From positions 16,739,307-16,803,306 of the forward strand of contig CP099849.1 in NCBI GenBank assembly GCA_030062745.1: a stretch of 64,000 nucleotides of DNA, written 5' to 3'. This stretch comes from Capitulum mitella (Eukaryota; Arthropoda; Thecostraca; Pollicipedomorpha; Pollicipedidae). Of the stretch, positions 35,371-48,600 are shown in pieces. How positions within the stretch are numbered: the first letter of the stretch is position 1; each line of letters starts with the position of its first letter. A program made the position numbers and the translations under genes. The notes beneath the pieces were generated by a model. It saw nothing but the letters and a program-made list of their open reading frames with translations. It ran no database searches and was not told where the DNA came from.

Positions 35371-36596
35371 ACGGATGCGGATCGTTCAGCTCGGCCAGGA
35401 GTTACTGAGTCAGTGTGAGCTACTGAACCAGCATGCGCAGCGTGTCATGACATGATGTGGTTGCTGAATGTGTGTTGCTGAGTGTCATAAACGGTGTATT
35501 AATCATTTTTAATTGAGTGCCAGTTTGTTATTCACGGCGCTGTGAACAAAGAAAACCAAAATGCGGGGAAGAATAATAAGTCGGCCCTACAGATAAACCT
35601 AATGATAAACCGAACAAATCAAACAATGTCATGGTAGTCCTGAACGGGAGAAGCCAAATCCAAAGAATCCAAACGCAAAAAAGTTATGGGCGCCGAATGA
35701 CCCTGCAGTCGGTGCGCTCCTAAGTCCCAATAACCAACCAACCAGCAAAAAAAGTTAGAGGCCATGTAAATGTTGGAGGTTTGGTGGGCTTGACACTAAT
35801 CAGTTTGAACTACTGTTCAGCTCGGTTTACAGTTGCTGATGGTTTCTCTGCTCGCCGAGCGTTACACTCAGCGGGACACAGTTCCGGATAATCCACTTCA
35901 ATGATGTATATGAGCCTCAGCGCTCACAGACGCTTCGAAAGAGTCCCAAACATTTCGGGCATGGACAAGGTAACAGTCTCGTGTCCGAATAAAATGTACC
36001 AGCAGGACTACGGAGGACCTTTTATCACTGAAACCATTCGACAGAGGCGCCAAAAAATAAATCGAAGCTGGTGACACGATTGACTAGTGTAAAGGCAGCG
36101 CTTCAACGCCGTTAGAGGACGGTACCGCAACCTCTATAACCTAAAAAATATTTTCTTTAGAAAAATCACTTCTCTGATGCCCGCTACTCAAAAAGACGTC
36201 TTGAAACCCCCACATCCTACCCAGCTTTTGGTCCCTGGGGACGCCCTTGAGCCACTGAGCGGGGCACACGTTATCTTGCTCTTAAAATCGCCGCTGGCTT
36301 ATCGGGCCATCTGGTACCGTGACGAGTGACTCAGCGCTTTCCTTACGCGTCCATCGTTTTCTCAAGATACAAGCACACGTGTGTAAGGACTGGATCCGCA
36401 CAAATTCTGTAAAATTAATATTTCACGTTTATCCAGAAAGAGTGTTTCACTTTTTTCTGTCTTGGGTGGTGCTCGTCTGCTGAACTACATATCTCGGCTT
36501 CAAGGGTTCAGCTGCAAAAAAAGAGAGAAAACTGTAACCCGCAAGGAAAATAATTAAATGCTCATTAGCGTCATTGCCCATAACCCAACCTACATA
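35371..36596. other. Mostly single-copy; possible retroposon-like tail
   Basis: At 35680-35745 the minus strand reads GGTTGGTTGGTTATTGGG then GCACCGACTGCAGGGTCATT, a layout that resembles 3' tails of invertebrate SINE/LINE elements. This is only an impression; there is no second copy in the window. The rest is unremarkable. Confidence 0.3.
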
Positions 36597-36600
36597 TTAG

Positions 36601-37740
36601 CTTTATAACCGTATGTGGGGATGCCAGAAGCCCCTTCGTTTTTTTCTTTGTTATCGCCATTCCCAGGATTTTGGAAGCAGCTTTACGCAACTTGGTGAAT
36701 TTTCCTTATTTATTCTGCCTACGGTGCCTATGTCAGATTTCCCGAATTTTATTTTGCTTGGAGGCGGAGTCAGGTCAGGTTTTTGAGAGGCAATTCAGGC
36801 CAGTTTTGGCACTGTTTCAGGTAAAAGAAAAATGGCCGCCAAAAATAGGGTCTAAAGATTGAGCATTAAACTTTTGTACTGCACTTGCACAGATCACAGG
36901 TATGAATCTCTTTGTCAATATTTATGACTCTGATTTCAAAAATGCCCAATCCGGAATGCATATCACTCATCATAATGTTCTATTCTTGCTCTTAAAGTTT
37001 CAGGTCCCTATTAGTTTGGGTCACGGAATCATGACCTAACATACCCACGAGCGTACCCTGCATCATGACGGCCATAACAAGGACTTTAAGAAATATAGCA
37101 AACTGAGATGAATGGAAGTTTTCAAACACCATGAAATGAGCCATTTCATATGACTCTGAGGTCATTTGAAGTCATGTGAGGTCAAAGATTGTGAGGTGAC
37201 CTGATGTTCATGCGACCATGACAGTTTTCCCCTTTTACATGTCCCTGACCCGCCCATGCAAGCATTATACAAACATTGCAATACGATTCATACTTCTCAA
37301 ATATATCATGACAAATAAAACCTAAAAAATATTTTTAGCTTTTATGTTAATGCAGTTGTTCGAAAAAAATATTTCCTCCCATTTTTCAACCTCTGTAGTG
37401 CCTATAATTTTCTTATATTTTGGACGTATGTTCCCATGGGAAACGTCCCGTTGACGAGCTCTCAGTTCATGTTAATTGTATCAGAATCGGTCCGTGAACA
37501 TCGGAGTTATAACACGTCAAAAATGGCACCCTTTCCGACTGTTTTGCCCCTGTATCCAGCCCCTTTAAGATTTCAGAGCCTCCTCTTACCAAAATGTAGT
37601 TGACGCTATGGAAAATCGATAGCAATTCGTTGAGATGAAATCGAACAGGCAGTTATCGAGATCTCAGGGAGGGGAAAGGACCGAGTAAGCTCCTCCCCCA
37701 ACAGGGAACGCGCCCAACCGTTATGGGTACAAGAATAAGG
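36601..37740 (+). mobile_element. TTAA-flanked non-coding element, copy 2
   Basis: A 1140-bp element bordered by TTAG (36597-36600, apparently decayed TTAA) and TTAA (37741-37744). It is collinear with the reverse complement of 49975-51181; shared words in order include GGCGGAGTCAGG, GGCCAGTTTTGGC, CCCCTTTTACATGTCCCTGAC, GCATTATACAAAC, GTTGTTCGAAAAA, TCGAGATCTCAGGG and, at the right end, GAATAAGG against GAATAGGG. A TTAA target and lack of coding capacity fit a piggyBac- or Kolobok-type MITE. The left inverted terminus is badly eroded in this copy. Confidence 0.85.
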
Positions 37741-37744
37741 TTAA

Positions 37745-38603
37745 ACACATAAATTTTACATCATCTTAAGTGACATCTTTTCGATGCCACTTACTGATAA
37801 AATAAAAACAGGCATTATTTGAGTTCATGCAAGCTATGAATACTACAACAATGTATTGTCTTCGCTATGGTCTGAATTTAGACTAAAGAATGGCGAGAAG
37901 GATTTGATTTGCTTGAGAACATATCAACATACCACGAGAACGCACCAAACCGATGCCTACTTGCCTTAATATTCTTTTGAAAAACCTCTCCACAGCTCCC
38001 CATAATTTTCTTTTGACTTCTAACGCCGGCGAACACATTTCCATTGCACTTGCACTGGTTGCACATACGTTCATAGCGTCTGATAAACACTCCAATGGTA
38101 GGCACACCCACACCCACCGGCACTGCCTCCTGGCCGCTGCATCGGCTTTCGGTATGATCCAACTATAACAACACAGTTATCTGATGCGATTTAGGTAATA
38201 GAGGATGGAGGCAAACACCATATGATAAGGTAATCCATGCATCTTTGACCTGTTCACAATCTGTGCCCCCCCCCCCTCGCCGCCGCCGCGGTGTGATCAG
38301 ACACAGACTGTTCCCCCACCGCTGTACGTCAGCTTCATTGGCAGCGTAACGTCCGGGAGGACGCAAGCAATTTTCGAATCATTTCTGTACACGCAACCCC
38401 ATAAGCTTGGTGTTAAACTCTTCAGTGTTCAGCGAGAGGGGGGGGGGGGGCACCTCCAGCGTCTGGTTCCGCTGCATGCGATCAGTTTACAAACCCTCCA
38501 CGCCGACCGAAGCGCTACACACCAAAAGATAGCGAGGTTTCTGCGCCGCGTCCAACGACCGGCCCCAGATAGCAGCCACAACCATCAGTCGCGCAGCCTG
38601 TGA
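37745..38603. other. Single-copy DNA with C and G runs
   Basis: A C-run with CGCCGCCGCCG follows at about 38267-38288 and a G12 run lies at about 38438-38450. Nothing else recognised. Confidence 0.4.
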
Positions 38604-38980
38604 GCGGGGACCGGCGCCAGGCGAGAACCAGCGGGGAACCGGCACCAGGCGAGAACCAGCGGGGGCCGGCACCAAACGAGAACCAGCGGGGGCCGGCGCC
38701 AAACGAGAACCAGCGGGGAACCGGCACCAGACGAGAACCAGCGGGGGCCGGCACCAAACGAGAACCAGCAGGGAACCGGCACCAGGCGAGAACCAGCGGG
38801 GACCGGCGCCAGGCGAGAACCCGCGGGGAACCGGCACCTAAACGAGAACCAGCGGGGACCGGCACCAGGCGAGAACCAGCGGGGAACCGGCACCAGGCGA
38901 GAACCAGCGGGGACCGGCACCAAACGAGAACCAGCGGGGACCGGCACCAGGCGAGAACCAGCAGCGGGCCGGTGCTAAGC
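38604..38980. repeat. 27/28-bp minisatellite, 13 units
   Basis: Thirteen occurrences of GAGAACCAGC (minor variants) spaced 27 or 28 bp apart, with GGGGACCGGCACCAG between them. Because 27- and 28-bp units are mixed, the frame shifts repeatedly; four long frames across both strands remain open only because the unit has no stop in those registers. Confidence 0.94.
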
Positions 38981-41900
38981 GGGGGCCAGCTCGAACGAAC
39001 AGACTTCAGCATCGTGGCGCCGCCGAGGACGACGACACGCGGCGGTCCCGACGGCTGGGAAACGACAGCTCAGAGCTAATCAGAACTCAGAGCTCAGAGC
39101 TAATCCAGCCTACCTTCGCCACTGGACTGTCACATAAAGATTCCGTACGAGAGACGAAGAATGGCGTAAGTGACTGAGAATGTACAGGCGCTGAATGCCG
39201 GCTATGATGTGCAGAGGCGAGGAGGGTTTTGAACGATTTTGCTGCCCTCATATTGAGCGAGCGTTGTTACCTGGGTAAAATGTTGCAAAATGCATGCCTT
39301 AGCTACTACGTTAGCTACAGAAACGTGCGTTAGCTACCACGCGACAGAATGTTTAAACACATATTTCACTTTTCCAGTTGGATGTATTTCACCAATGCAG
39401 TTTCATATGTCAAAGACTCATTAAACTGTATCTGCTTTCGTTGAAATACCCGATGGAACGCCCAGTATAGTGTCTCGTCAAATATGGGGAAGCGCGGTCT
39501 TGGTCATAACAAAGAGAAAAAAATGCGTTCCTTGTTCGATACCTGCAAAATATTGTAGCCCACACAGACCGGGTAAAAGAAAAAAGTTCACATGCCGCTT
39601 TACACTGCATAATTTTATCACTGAACTGCAGGTTCAATGCGGCTGGTCGCAACGAAACACGGACGATAAACGTCATGCAGTCTCTCTTGGGTCATGACCG
39701 GCATGTCACTGATCTGACAGAAACCGCCGGCATAGTCACATTAAATACATTCAGAAGTCACGAGGCTTTTCAATATCGAGTTTCACACGACAACGACACG
39801 AAAATCACGAACAATTTGCTGATGCGACACACATTGCTCAGCTGCCGTGAACACCCGCTTTCCAGATAACGTGCGAGGGGCTACTTCTGGATAACAATGA
39901 CAGGAACCAACAAGACGACGCGTCAGCATTTAGATCGGGTTCATTGTCCGTGAAGAGCCCTTCGTCACCTGGACAAGTGCGGGGGCTCGCCCACACTCTC
40001 GCCGTTGCCGGCTCGGCGGAATCCGAGACCCGTCGCCGAGTCGGCCGCCCTGACACCGCCAGGCACTCCACGGATTCCTCAGATTCCTTTGCGGCAATGG
40101 AAAGTTTCGGATATCCCGGTCACTGCACGTCGTAATCCATGTCAAAGCATTGACCGTCGGGCCGCGTCAGGCATGGGATTAATCCCAAAAGGCCCGTCGC
40201 AGAGTCTGGCCTGTCTAGTCGACTAGCTTGCGACGCTTATGACAGAACGGCAGGCCAGTCCTCCAGCTTGGAGAACGCGGGACATTATCAACTGGAAAAA
40301 CCAGAACCTAATGCAACTTCATGTTATGGAACTTTGCATTCATTCCGTAACATTCATGAGACAGGAAGCTGATGTGACGTAGGTTTCTGACCAATATGGC
40401 CTGTTTAATCGCGTTGTTGGGTAATCCAATGCATTAAAATAAAGGCTTAAACATGGCAAAAGCATTAACACGGTGCAACAGCATCGTGTTGTTGCTGCAA
40501 CAGATCACATCAGCATGTTGGTGTGATGTAATCCACTCGGCGTTCTTGTGGACAACGAAGCTGTATGAGCTGTGCCATAGCCAGATTTACCTTCCTCTCT
40601 TGTAACCGAATGGAAACACGTGGAATATCGATCTAACGTGAATATAATGAATATGAAATCACACGGATTACGCCTTCGGCTCACTGCCATAGATGCCGAG
40701 ACTTTGATTCAATGTTTACTTTGCTGACTCAACGCTTTCCTGCCTAAAGACAGAACGGCTGTTCATTCTAAGGACGTCCAAAGAACTTTTGACGTGCCGT
40801 GAAAGTCGTTTACAGCAAAACTTTCCGAACGCAAGCTGGAGAAAATTGCGGTGGTTGCTGGGGACGGTCACGATGACCTGCTACTATTGATCCCAACCCA
40901 GGGATATGCTATGGATCGGTAACTACGGCACAACTGCCAAAGAATGTAAATGTACGTCTGCAATTCGAAACACCGTTTGTGATGAAATCTTCTCTGTGTT
41001 TGTAGTCTGTAATCAAAGATATAAAGGTACGTAATGAAATATCCAGTCCCGCAGGCTGACATGGAACCACTGGGATGCGCACGCTTGAATGGCTCAATCT
41101 TGTCCAGGCCAGTGGTTACGTCCTGAATTCTGTTCCTGTCATCATGTAGATACGCAGTGTTCTCCCAATGAGACAAAAGGCTCTCAGCACAAGTCATATT
41201 ATCTTTTACTAGAAGCTCTCGGTTTCTCGGAACAAGATGTCACGAGTGTACAGATTGTTAGCAACACTGGAAAATCCACTCATGGTAGTCTTTTTACCCA
41301 CCTCTTTTGACCCCAGTACCACTAACTAAGCTCGGACCTGCTTCAGTCCAAAAGTTCCTTCCACTGAACTGAGACTGTTCTACAATACATTTTGAAAACG
41401 CACATATCTTTAGTGATTCCGAATTTCGCGACCAAGATGTATTTCGACACAATTTCTGCACCTGAAAAAGAAGTCACTCATGCAGCGGGCCGTAAACACT
41501 TATCGAGTACATACTGCATACTAACTCAAAAGGAGATGGACAAAGCATTTCACTGGCGATGGACAATCAAGGGGATTAAATAAATTTTAGATGAGCTGAA
41601 AATACAAAGGGTATGTTTCCGTACGGAAAAGGTCACACGTTTTTTCCCACAAAGAACCACCATCTTTTCACGGCTGATCTGAAATAAAGGCACGGACTCG
41701 CTAAAAATACTGACATGCAGCGGTTCTTTCACTCAGATGGATAAAAAACTGAATTTTTGAATCAGTGACTAGAGCACAGGACTTTCGCCGTTACTTGTGC
41801 GGATTTCATATTGCTTTCCCTCAACAACTTCTAAGGCTGCTGGCGTCGTGACAAATATAAGAACTGGGCATCTCTTTCCTGCCGGACATGCATAAATAAT

Positions 41901-42797
41901 AATGCGGCTTCAGACGAAATAAAATTGCCGCATTCAGCCTCCAACTATCTTCAATGTTTGATGGTCAAGCTATCCAACAAGATGTTCAGTTACTCGTCAA
42001 CGATGGAGAACAGATTGGACTTTCGCTCGGTGTCAGCTTTACCCTCACTTCCACGTCAACTGTAAGAACTTGTCCAACCGGCGTGGGAAAAGGAAGGCCG
42101 GCGTCGAGGTGAGCCCAACAATGTGTGATGCGCCGCCATTCTGCGACCAACAATGAGCCGAAACATGCCCACGGAAGCGTGCGGCCGAAACACGTCGGCC
42201 ATTGTCGTTTCCGACACGTCCAGACCTCAGCGCGTTCAATACTCGCCCACGACTGACGCACCACCTGGAAGGCATTCCGACAGGCGCAAATGACCTGATA
42301 ACTCCACCCGCGGTTTTTCAGTAACGAGCTCAGCACCGGCTCACTGAACACCTGGTTTTACACGCGAGCGTCCGGACTGAGAGCGTTTAAATAACCCCCA
42401 GGCTCGGCAGAACGAGGGTCAGTGGGCCGGGTGTGGCTGAGGTTTAACGACGCCTCAGTACGTTCATCCGCGGCGCAGGACGCAACATTAACGCCTGATT
42501 TACTTCAGCCAAACGATAACCATCAGCCGATTACTTACTTGGTAATCATGTGTTGGGTCTTACGTTCAAGCCAACAATTCACTGTTCCCTACAGTCGAGG
42601 ATATAGTCCCATGGGCACACGGTGACGGAACGTTTCAGGTCACGGGATGTTAGCCACGCACACCAAGCCGAAGAAGGCAGGCGTTGCTGACCGGGCCAGA
42701 CCTCTGGTTGTTCGGCGACAGAGGACGGGAGGATCTGACTGCCAGTGGTGCCGTCCGTGGAGACCGCTGTGCTGGTAGTCCCTTATCGCTCCCCTGT
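38981..42797. other. Single-copy DNA, nothing recognised
   Basis: Ordinary-composition DNA in which I see no repeats and no gene. Frames at 39410-39697, 39838-40226, 40868-41310 and 41986-42351 are short, overlapping and unrecognised. Confidence 0.4.
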
Positions 42798-43188
42798 GGA
42801 CGCTGCCGTCCCCTGCCCCAGCGACGCTGCCGTCCTCGCCCCCAGCGACGCTGCCGTCCTCGCCCCCAGCGACGCTGCCGTCCTCGCCCCCAGCGACGCT
42901 GCCGTCCTCGCCCCCAGCGACGCTGCCGTCCCCGCCCCCAGCGACGCTGCCGTCCCCGCCCCCAGCGACGCTGCCGTCCCCGCCCCAGCGACGCTGCCGT
43001 CCTCGCCCCCAGCGACGCTGCCGTCCCCGCCCCAGCGACGCTGCCGTCCTCGCCCCCAGCGACGCTGCCGTCCTCGCCCCCAGCGACGCTGCCGTCCCCG
43101 CCCCCAGCGACGCTGCCGTCCTCGCCCCCAGCGACGCTGCCGTCCTCGCCCCCAGCGACGCTGCCGTCCTCGCCCCCAGCGACGTTCC
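42798..43188. repeat. 24-bp minisatellite, about 16 units
   Basis: Consensus CCCAGCGACGCTGCCGTCCT followed by CGCC, with T/C variation in CCTCGCC against CCCCGCC. Two units are 23 bp (a C lost near 42984 and 43032). Because 24 is divisible by three and the unit lacks stops, frames of 164-233 residues stay open on both strands, with peptide repeats such as DAAVLAPS and GEDGSVAG. The 23-bp units break each of these frames, arguing against coding. Confidence 0.95.
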
Positions 43189-44040
43189 CATTGGCCACTT
43201 GGCGCGATCGCCACGGTACGGCCGTCGCGTGGCAGCTGATGGGTTTTGCGTGTCACCCGGCCGCCGAGGCTATTGTGAGGGAGGCCTCCATGAGGCGGGC
43301 CTCTCCTGCCGCCCCAGGGCCGAGTGTCCAGATGGTGGCGGAGGAAATTCCTCACGGCAAGGAGACCTGGAAAGCCCCATCCTAGGACGCGCATGCCGCA
43401 CAGACAACAAAACATACGTCACTAGACAACTGCAGCCAGGGCGTTTCACTGGCACTAGAACGGCGAAACAGAACATAGGCAAAGGGACAATAGTTACCGT
43501 TAGACACATAAATGCCCATAGATAAGGAACGGTGGTTAGCTTTGTCGCAGTCTGGATGTATCTGCAGGAGTATATCGTTAACATTTAATTGGTGACCGAA
43601 CGACGTCTCATGTGATGCTTTAGTCAGGTATGATGTTCGTCAAAAGAAGCCTGATGAATGCTGCCTTCAGCTGTCTGGATCCCTACCTACTTGGTTATCA
43701 CGAGAAACAAAAGGTATACATAGGATAAAGCGGGTAGTAGGATCACAAAACGTGACGTACTCGCACCAGATGTGTGTGTTACATGTATATGTAATTAAAG
43801 TCTGTGTAATGAAATGTAAATCTGAGTGTAAATTTCCATTGCAAATTTGGGAAGAGAATTCGCCACGGCGCGACAATGGTCTGCCTGAGAAAACTGTGCT
43901 CGCAGTTCGGCAACGTTACGCGGAAGAAACCGAAAGTAAGCAGAGTAAATGGGCCAATTTGTGACGCTCTCGCAGGTGGTCAACGCATACCTCGGGCTCC
44001 GCCTGTCGGCACATGAGGGGTAAAGTGGTCTTTTGCACGC
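43189..44040. other. Single-copy DNA, nothing recognised
   Basis: GC-rich to about 43400, then ordinary. No gene signal. Confidence 0.4.
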
Positions 44041-45640
44041 CCGTTCCACGGCGAGGTCACAGAGACAGTAGGGCGAGCGCGCGCCCCGACCACCAGCCCG
44101 CGCGGCCGGCCGCGCGCAGGATATCCTTCATCTCGTCTGCAGCGGAGGTCACGGCAGAGCCGCCAGCAGAAAAAAACCGTGCTGCCTGATGACGGGCGGC
44201 CAGGCATCCACGCAAGCCTCAAGGAAACTGTCCGCGACGAGCGTCTTATTACCGTCCTCGTCCGTGGGCCTTCCATCGGCCTGCGCAGTGCGCCTCCCCA
44301 GAGGGCGGCGTTGGGCAATGTGCGTGATCGTCGCTGATTACCGGCGCCAACGGAGACCGGCTGCAAGCTCAGCCCGAGCCGATAACCACTGGAGGGACGC
44401 GCGGGGCGCGCCGGCAGCCGGCCGCTTTCCTCCCGCGTCGCACGCCACGGACCCAGGCCGAACAGTGGCCCGGGAGGCACGAGCGTCCAGCCGCGCCGGC
44501 GGCGGCAGCGGACACGAGGACATCGGCCGGCCGGCCCGGTGGAGACAAAAACACCGCCATACATGGCGGCCGCTTCCCGCTCTCCGGCACAAAACCGTTC
44601 GCCTCGCCTACCTTATTCGTCCGGAAGATGGGGTCGATAGTTAGTGCCGCGTAGTAACGCGGCTGGCGACGGCCCGGCCGGCGGTGTGCGTGGCGCGCGA
44701 CCTCCTGACCTCTCGGCGTCCGTTCTTCACTGGGGTCGCGGGCGCGGGCGACGGCCGGCGGTCGCACCAGGCGCGCGGAGCCAGCGCCGACGCGGGCGAC
44801 GCCTGCGATGGCTGCGGAGCAACTGGCGGCCGGCGCGCGCGCCGCCGCGCCGCGCCTCGCCGCCGGGGCGCCGGGTAAAAACGGAGCCGGGTCCCGTGGC
44901 CGGCCAGTCCGCAGCCTCCCGGGCTCCCGTCCGTCCGATCACGCCCGACTGCCGTCACGGCCGGCCTGTCCCGGCAGCGCTGTAACTCAATTCAAGGCGG
45001 CATTTGACGCGTCGCCGGTGCCAATCTGGATGGAAGTTGCCGGGCGCCGGTTGGCCTGACAATGTCGAACGAACGAACGGCAGCTTCGCTGACTGCCGCC
45101 TCTCTGACAACTGCGCAGTGACGCACCAGCAAACAGACCAGTGACCAGTACGGCAAGCACGACCGCAATGCGATTAATTGATGCGGGGCGATTAGCCACG
45201 AACAGACAAAACCAACTTTGAAAGGGACAGCGCCTAAACCTGTCAGCATCGCGATGATTCCAGAGAACACACCGCCGTGATTCCGGCGGCTACGCCGCGC
45301 CGCTTTACGACGGCCAATCGTCGCCTATCCGCCACGGCGGGCGTCGGCCGTCGCTGGCGCGGCGGTAACTGGATTAGGGAGCCGGCCGTGAAGTGGACTG
45401 GGCCCATCCGTCAGCCTGTTAGCAGGCCGCCAGCAAGATGTAGCCGTGGGAATGCAGCCCGGGGGACAGGTGGGCCGGTTCGCCGGTGAAATATGCAGGT
45501 GCACTGTCACGGTCGAGCCACGTGGCCTCGACTGCGCGTTCTCCCACCCAATCGTGAACATTATTTTTCGTCGCCTTCCCTATTCGGCAAATTTCCGTCC
45601 GGGGCTTGCCGGTTTCAGCGGCGGCTTCAGCGCAGAAGGT
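44040..45640. other. GC/CpG-rich island
   Basis: The longest and most CG-dense island in the window, peaking at 44640-44960. An ATG in good context at 44808 opens an Ala-rich frame (to 45059), and a possible splice donor GGGTAAAA follows at about 44873, so a promoter with a first exon is conceivable, but nothing else supports it. Both strands carry overlapping open frames. Confidence 0.5.
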
Positions 45641-48600
45641 TAGAGGTGAGATTTTCCGATCTGATCCGATTAAGATGTTTCCGTTCTAGCTTACTGATCG
45701 CGTTCCGATGATCGTGATCATCGGATTGCGGTCATCACAAGTCCGATGAAGGAAAGGTAAGCGGGCGGGGCACGCTAAATATCCAAATGACAAATGCCAA
45801 GAGCTCCACGATTTTGCCAGTTTCTTGGATAGTCTTTTCACCATCAGCCAGTGCAGTCCTAAACTTCAATCGATAGTCCTAAAGCTGTTTGGCTTTTATT
45901 TGTCATACTTTACAGCTCGATCCTTGACAGCCTCATATCTGGCCAAATCCACATCCCGGTAACGTGCGTCGGCACGCTGTCGAGCTGCCTTCCAGATCTG
46001 AGAGGGCCTTTGGTCTTCTTCGTGCTAATTTTACATCTTTCCTCGACCTCGTTTTGACCGTCCATGTGTGAGTGTGCACGCGTGTTTGGGAGGGGGAAGG
46101 AGCATTTGGGAGCACATGTACGCAGAGCAGATCTAGAAATCTTCCAAAGGAGTGGCGACTGGTCAGTGGACCATTCTCCGAGAACCGGAGGCCCGTCAGA
46201 AATCGGGGAGGTCTATTATATCCTTGTCTTGGCTTTATTATATGCTTTATTTGCTAAAATTGTATTTCAGCACGCATCGGATGCTCCTGGGAGCCCGATA
46301 CGAGGTTTGATGGTTCCCTCGCCGCTGTCTCCATGTGGCCACTGCATGTCCGTGTGTTTTAGTGACTTCTGTTTCTCGTTTTTGCTTCTATCTGCTATTG
46401 CTATAGTTTTTAGGTAAGTTGGTCCACCCTCGTTTTTATTGTGACCTGTCATAAGAAAATCAGCTACAAATACAATGCAATACAACGCAAATGCAACGGC
46501 CCAAAACAGTGATGCAGCCATTTAAGATGCCTCTGTGCAAAAACATTTTCTGATTGGGTTAATGCTGTCAAATGCAGAATTAATGAACTCCAAGTCCAGA
46601 ATTCTGTTCGGATTCGGCCATATTGTTTCCACAGTGTACCATTTGCGGGACTGGAGACGCCGGCCAATGTTGTCTCAAAGAAGTTCAGCCATGGGTTTTT
46701 GGTCCCGTTCTCGGCTTTTCACGTTGCCAACTCAAGATAAAGGGCAAATAGCAAAAACTTAGCATTGTTATAGAAGCCCGAACAATATTCCGTACTTTGA
46801 CTGCAAAAACATTCCTCTGAGTAAAAAATTCGTTCAATCATCTGCAATAGAATAGCGCTCATTGCTCGAAATGTAACAAACGCGACCCATTTTTAGCGAA
46901 ATATTACGTCTCTGTTAGCTTTTCCTTAGGGTATGTCAACACCAGTTTTAGATATCAAAATCTGGCTGCAGTTCGTGATTCAGCCTAGAACTGGCTTTAC
47001 TCCAGCACCGAGATAATAATGATGTCGTCTAAATTTGTCCCGCCATTTGCTATGAGGCATGGATTAAACCAGCCAACTTTCGGTTCATCTCATTTAGCAA
47101 ATTGCTTTACCGATGGTAAGGAAAACACAGCTGAATGGTATCCAATGGCCGTCTGTTTTGGCCCTTGGATTTTGAAATGTCTTGGGAGACGACTGAAAAC
47201 AATTTCACGACATTTTTAGACAGGGAATTTATTTTCGCCATGTGATGTTTGTCACGTTTTGCCGACCATTCAAAGAAATGCCTGTGTTGGCAGTTCCACA
47301 AAACGTCTCAGATTCACAAAACTGCTTAACTTTCATCTGAATGTCATTAACACCCACAGACAAAAAGCCTTCTAGACAGCGGCTGATGATCTGGGAGTAA
47401 TGGGAAGGACCAGACTAGACCTGAGGATTCGGATTGGCAGGATTCGAAAAAAAAATTTAATAGATTTGAATCTTGCGAATCTTTGAATCCTGAAAACGAG
47501 GATTTGAATCCTAGAATCACGACTGCGTTTTGTTACATTTTACCGGTTATTGCCGGACCGAACTGCTGTGGTTACTGATTTCACGAAGGTGGCGACATGG
47601 CCTAGCAGCTGCTGGGTTGAACGCTTTCACTTTTCTCATAGGTAACCACAGCCAATTCCGGACCAGCAGCACGCATGGTGGCAACAATGTAGTGCCTCTT
47701 GTGGATCGATTTCGACCATTTTTATTCGAAAGTTGTCGAGGTCATCCAAGGTCATGTCACAGCGACGTCGACAGTACCATGCCTTCCGATTTTAGCGTTT
47801 TTGAGCTTGCGTGATCTTTGTTGACATATTGGGACTGCAAGATGTGGATGCTGATACCTGGCTGTCCTAATGTAATCGAAAGTTAGTAAAGACGACCCTG
47901 AAAAACTCAAACATAATGTAGTCCTCCGTGTCCTCCACCTACCCTGCAAGTTTCATATCGTTAGCCCTGGCGGTTTCTGAGCTCGTACGGGAGGGGAAAA
48001 GGGTTTGCCACACCTCCCCCCCACACTCTAGCGAGTGCTTTGTACAGAGGCCCTCCACTGAACGTGTTGACGTCCAGCCCCGGCGAGTGGAAGGTGGCCA
48101 GTGGGGCCAGCCACTGCCGGATTAAACCTGTACACATGTATCGGAGCTTTCCTCTGAAAGGATTTCATATTCAACACGATTATTAGCTTGTTGATATGTC
48201 AGGCATCTATTTTACGCACAAAAAAAATACTAAGGGAAACGTCGCGGTACCATGCAAACCTTGTCGTTAGCCTTCCCATGCCTCATCGAAAACCAAAGCT
48301 TCAGCACCTTCACAAACTGGTATCAATGCCTCCATCCATTTTTTTGGCCGAGTAGAAATGCGCCACTAGCAGAAACGTTGAGAACAGTCAGCCATAACCC
48401 AATGTAATCGTTTGAAAACTAGGAACTACATGAAATTTAAAATTTCGGGATTTTGGTCCAAAGACTGGAATCTATCCTAATTTGTCCCAATCTCGAATCT
48501 TGCCTTCACCGAAGTATCAAGGCGACGACCTTAGTCCCTGAAACCACGCACAGTGCAGAGATTTAAGAAAACGATTGGATGAGTCATAAACAAAACATGC

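Noticed and set aside
38487-39079. Repeat proteins (REPAGNRHQ / AGSRLVPVP types)
   Set aside because: They are translations of the 27/28-bp minisatellite in several frames.
42640-43415. Repeat proteins of 164-233 residues on both strands
   Set aside because: All are translations of the 24-bp minisatellite. The same DNA is open on both strands, and 23-bp units shift the frame.
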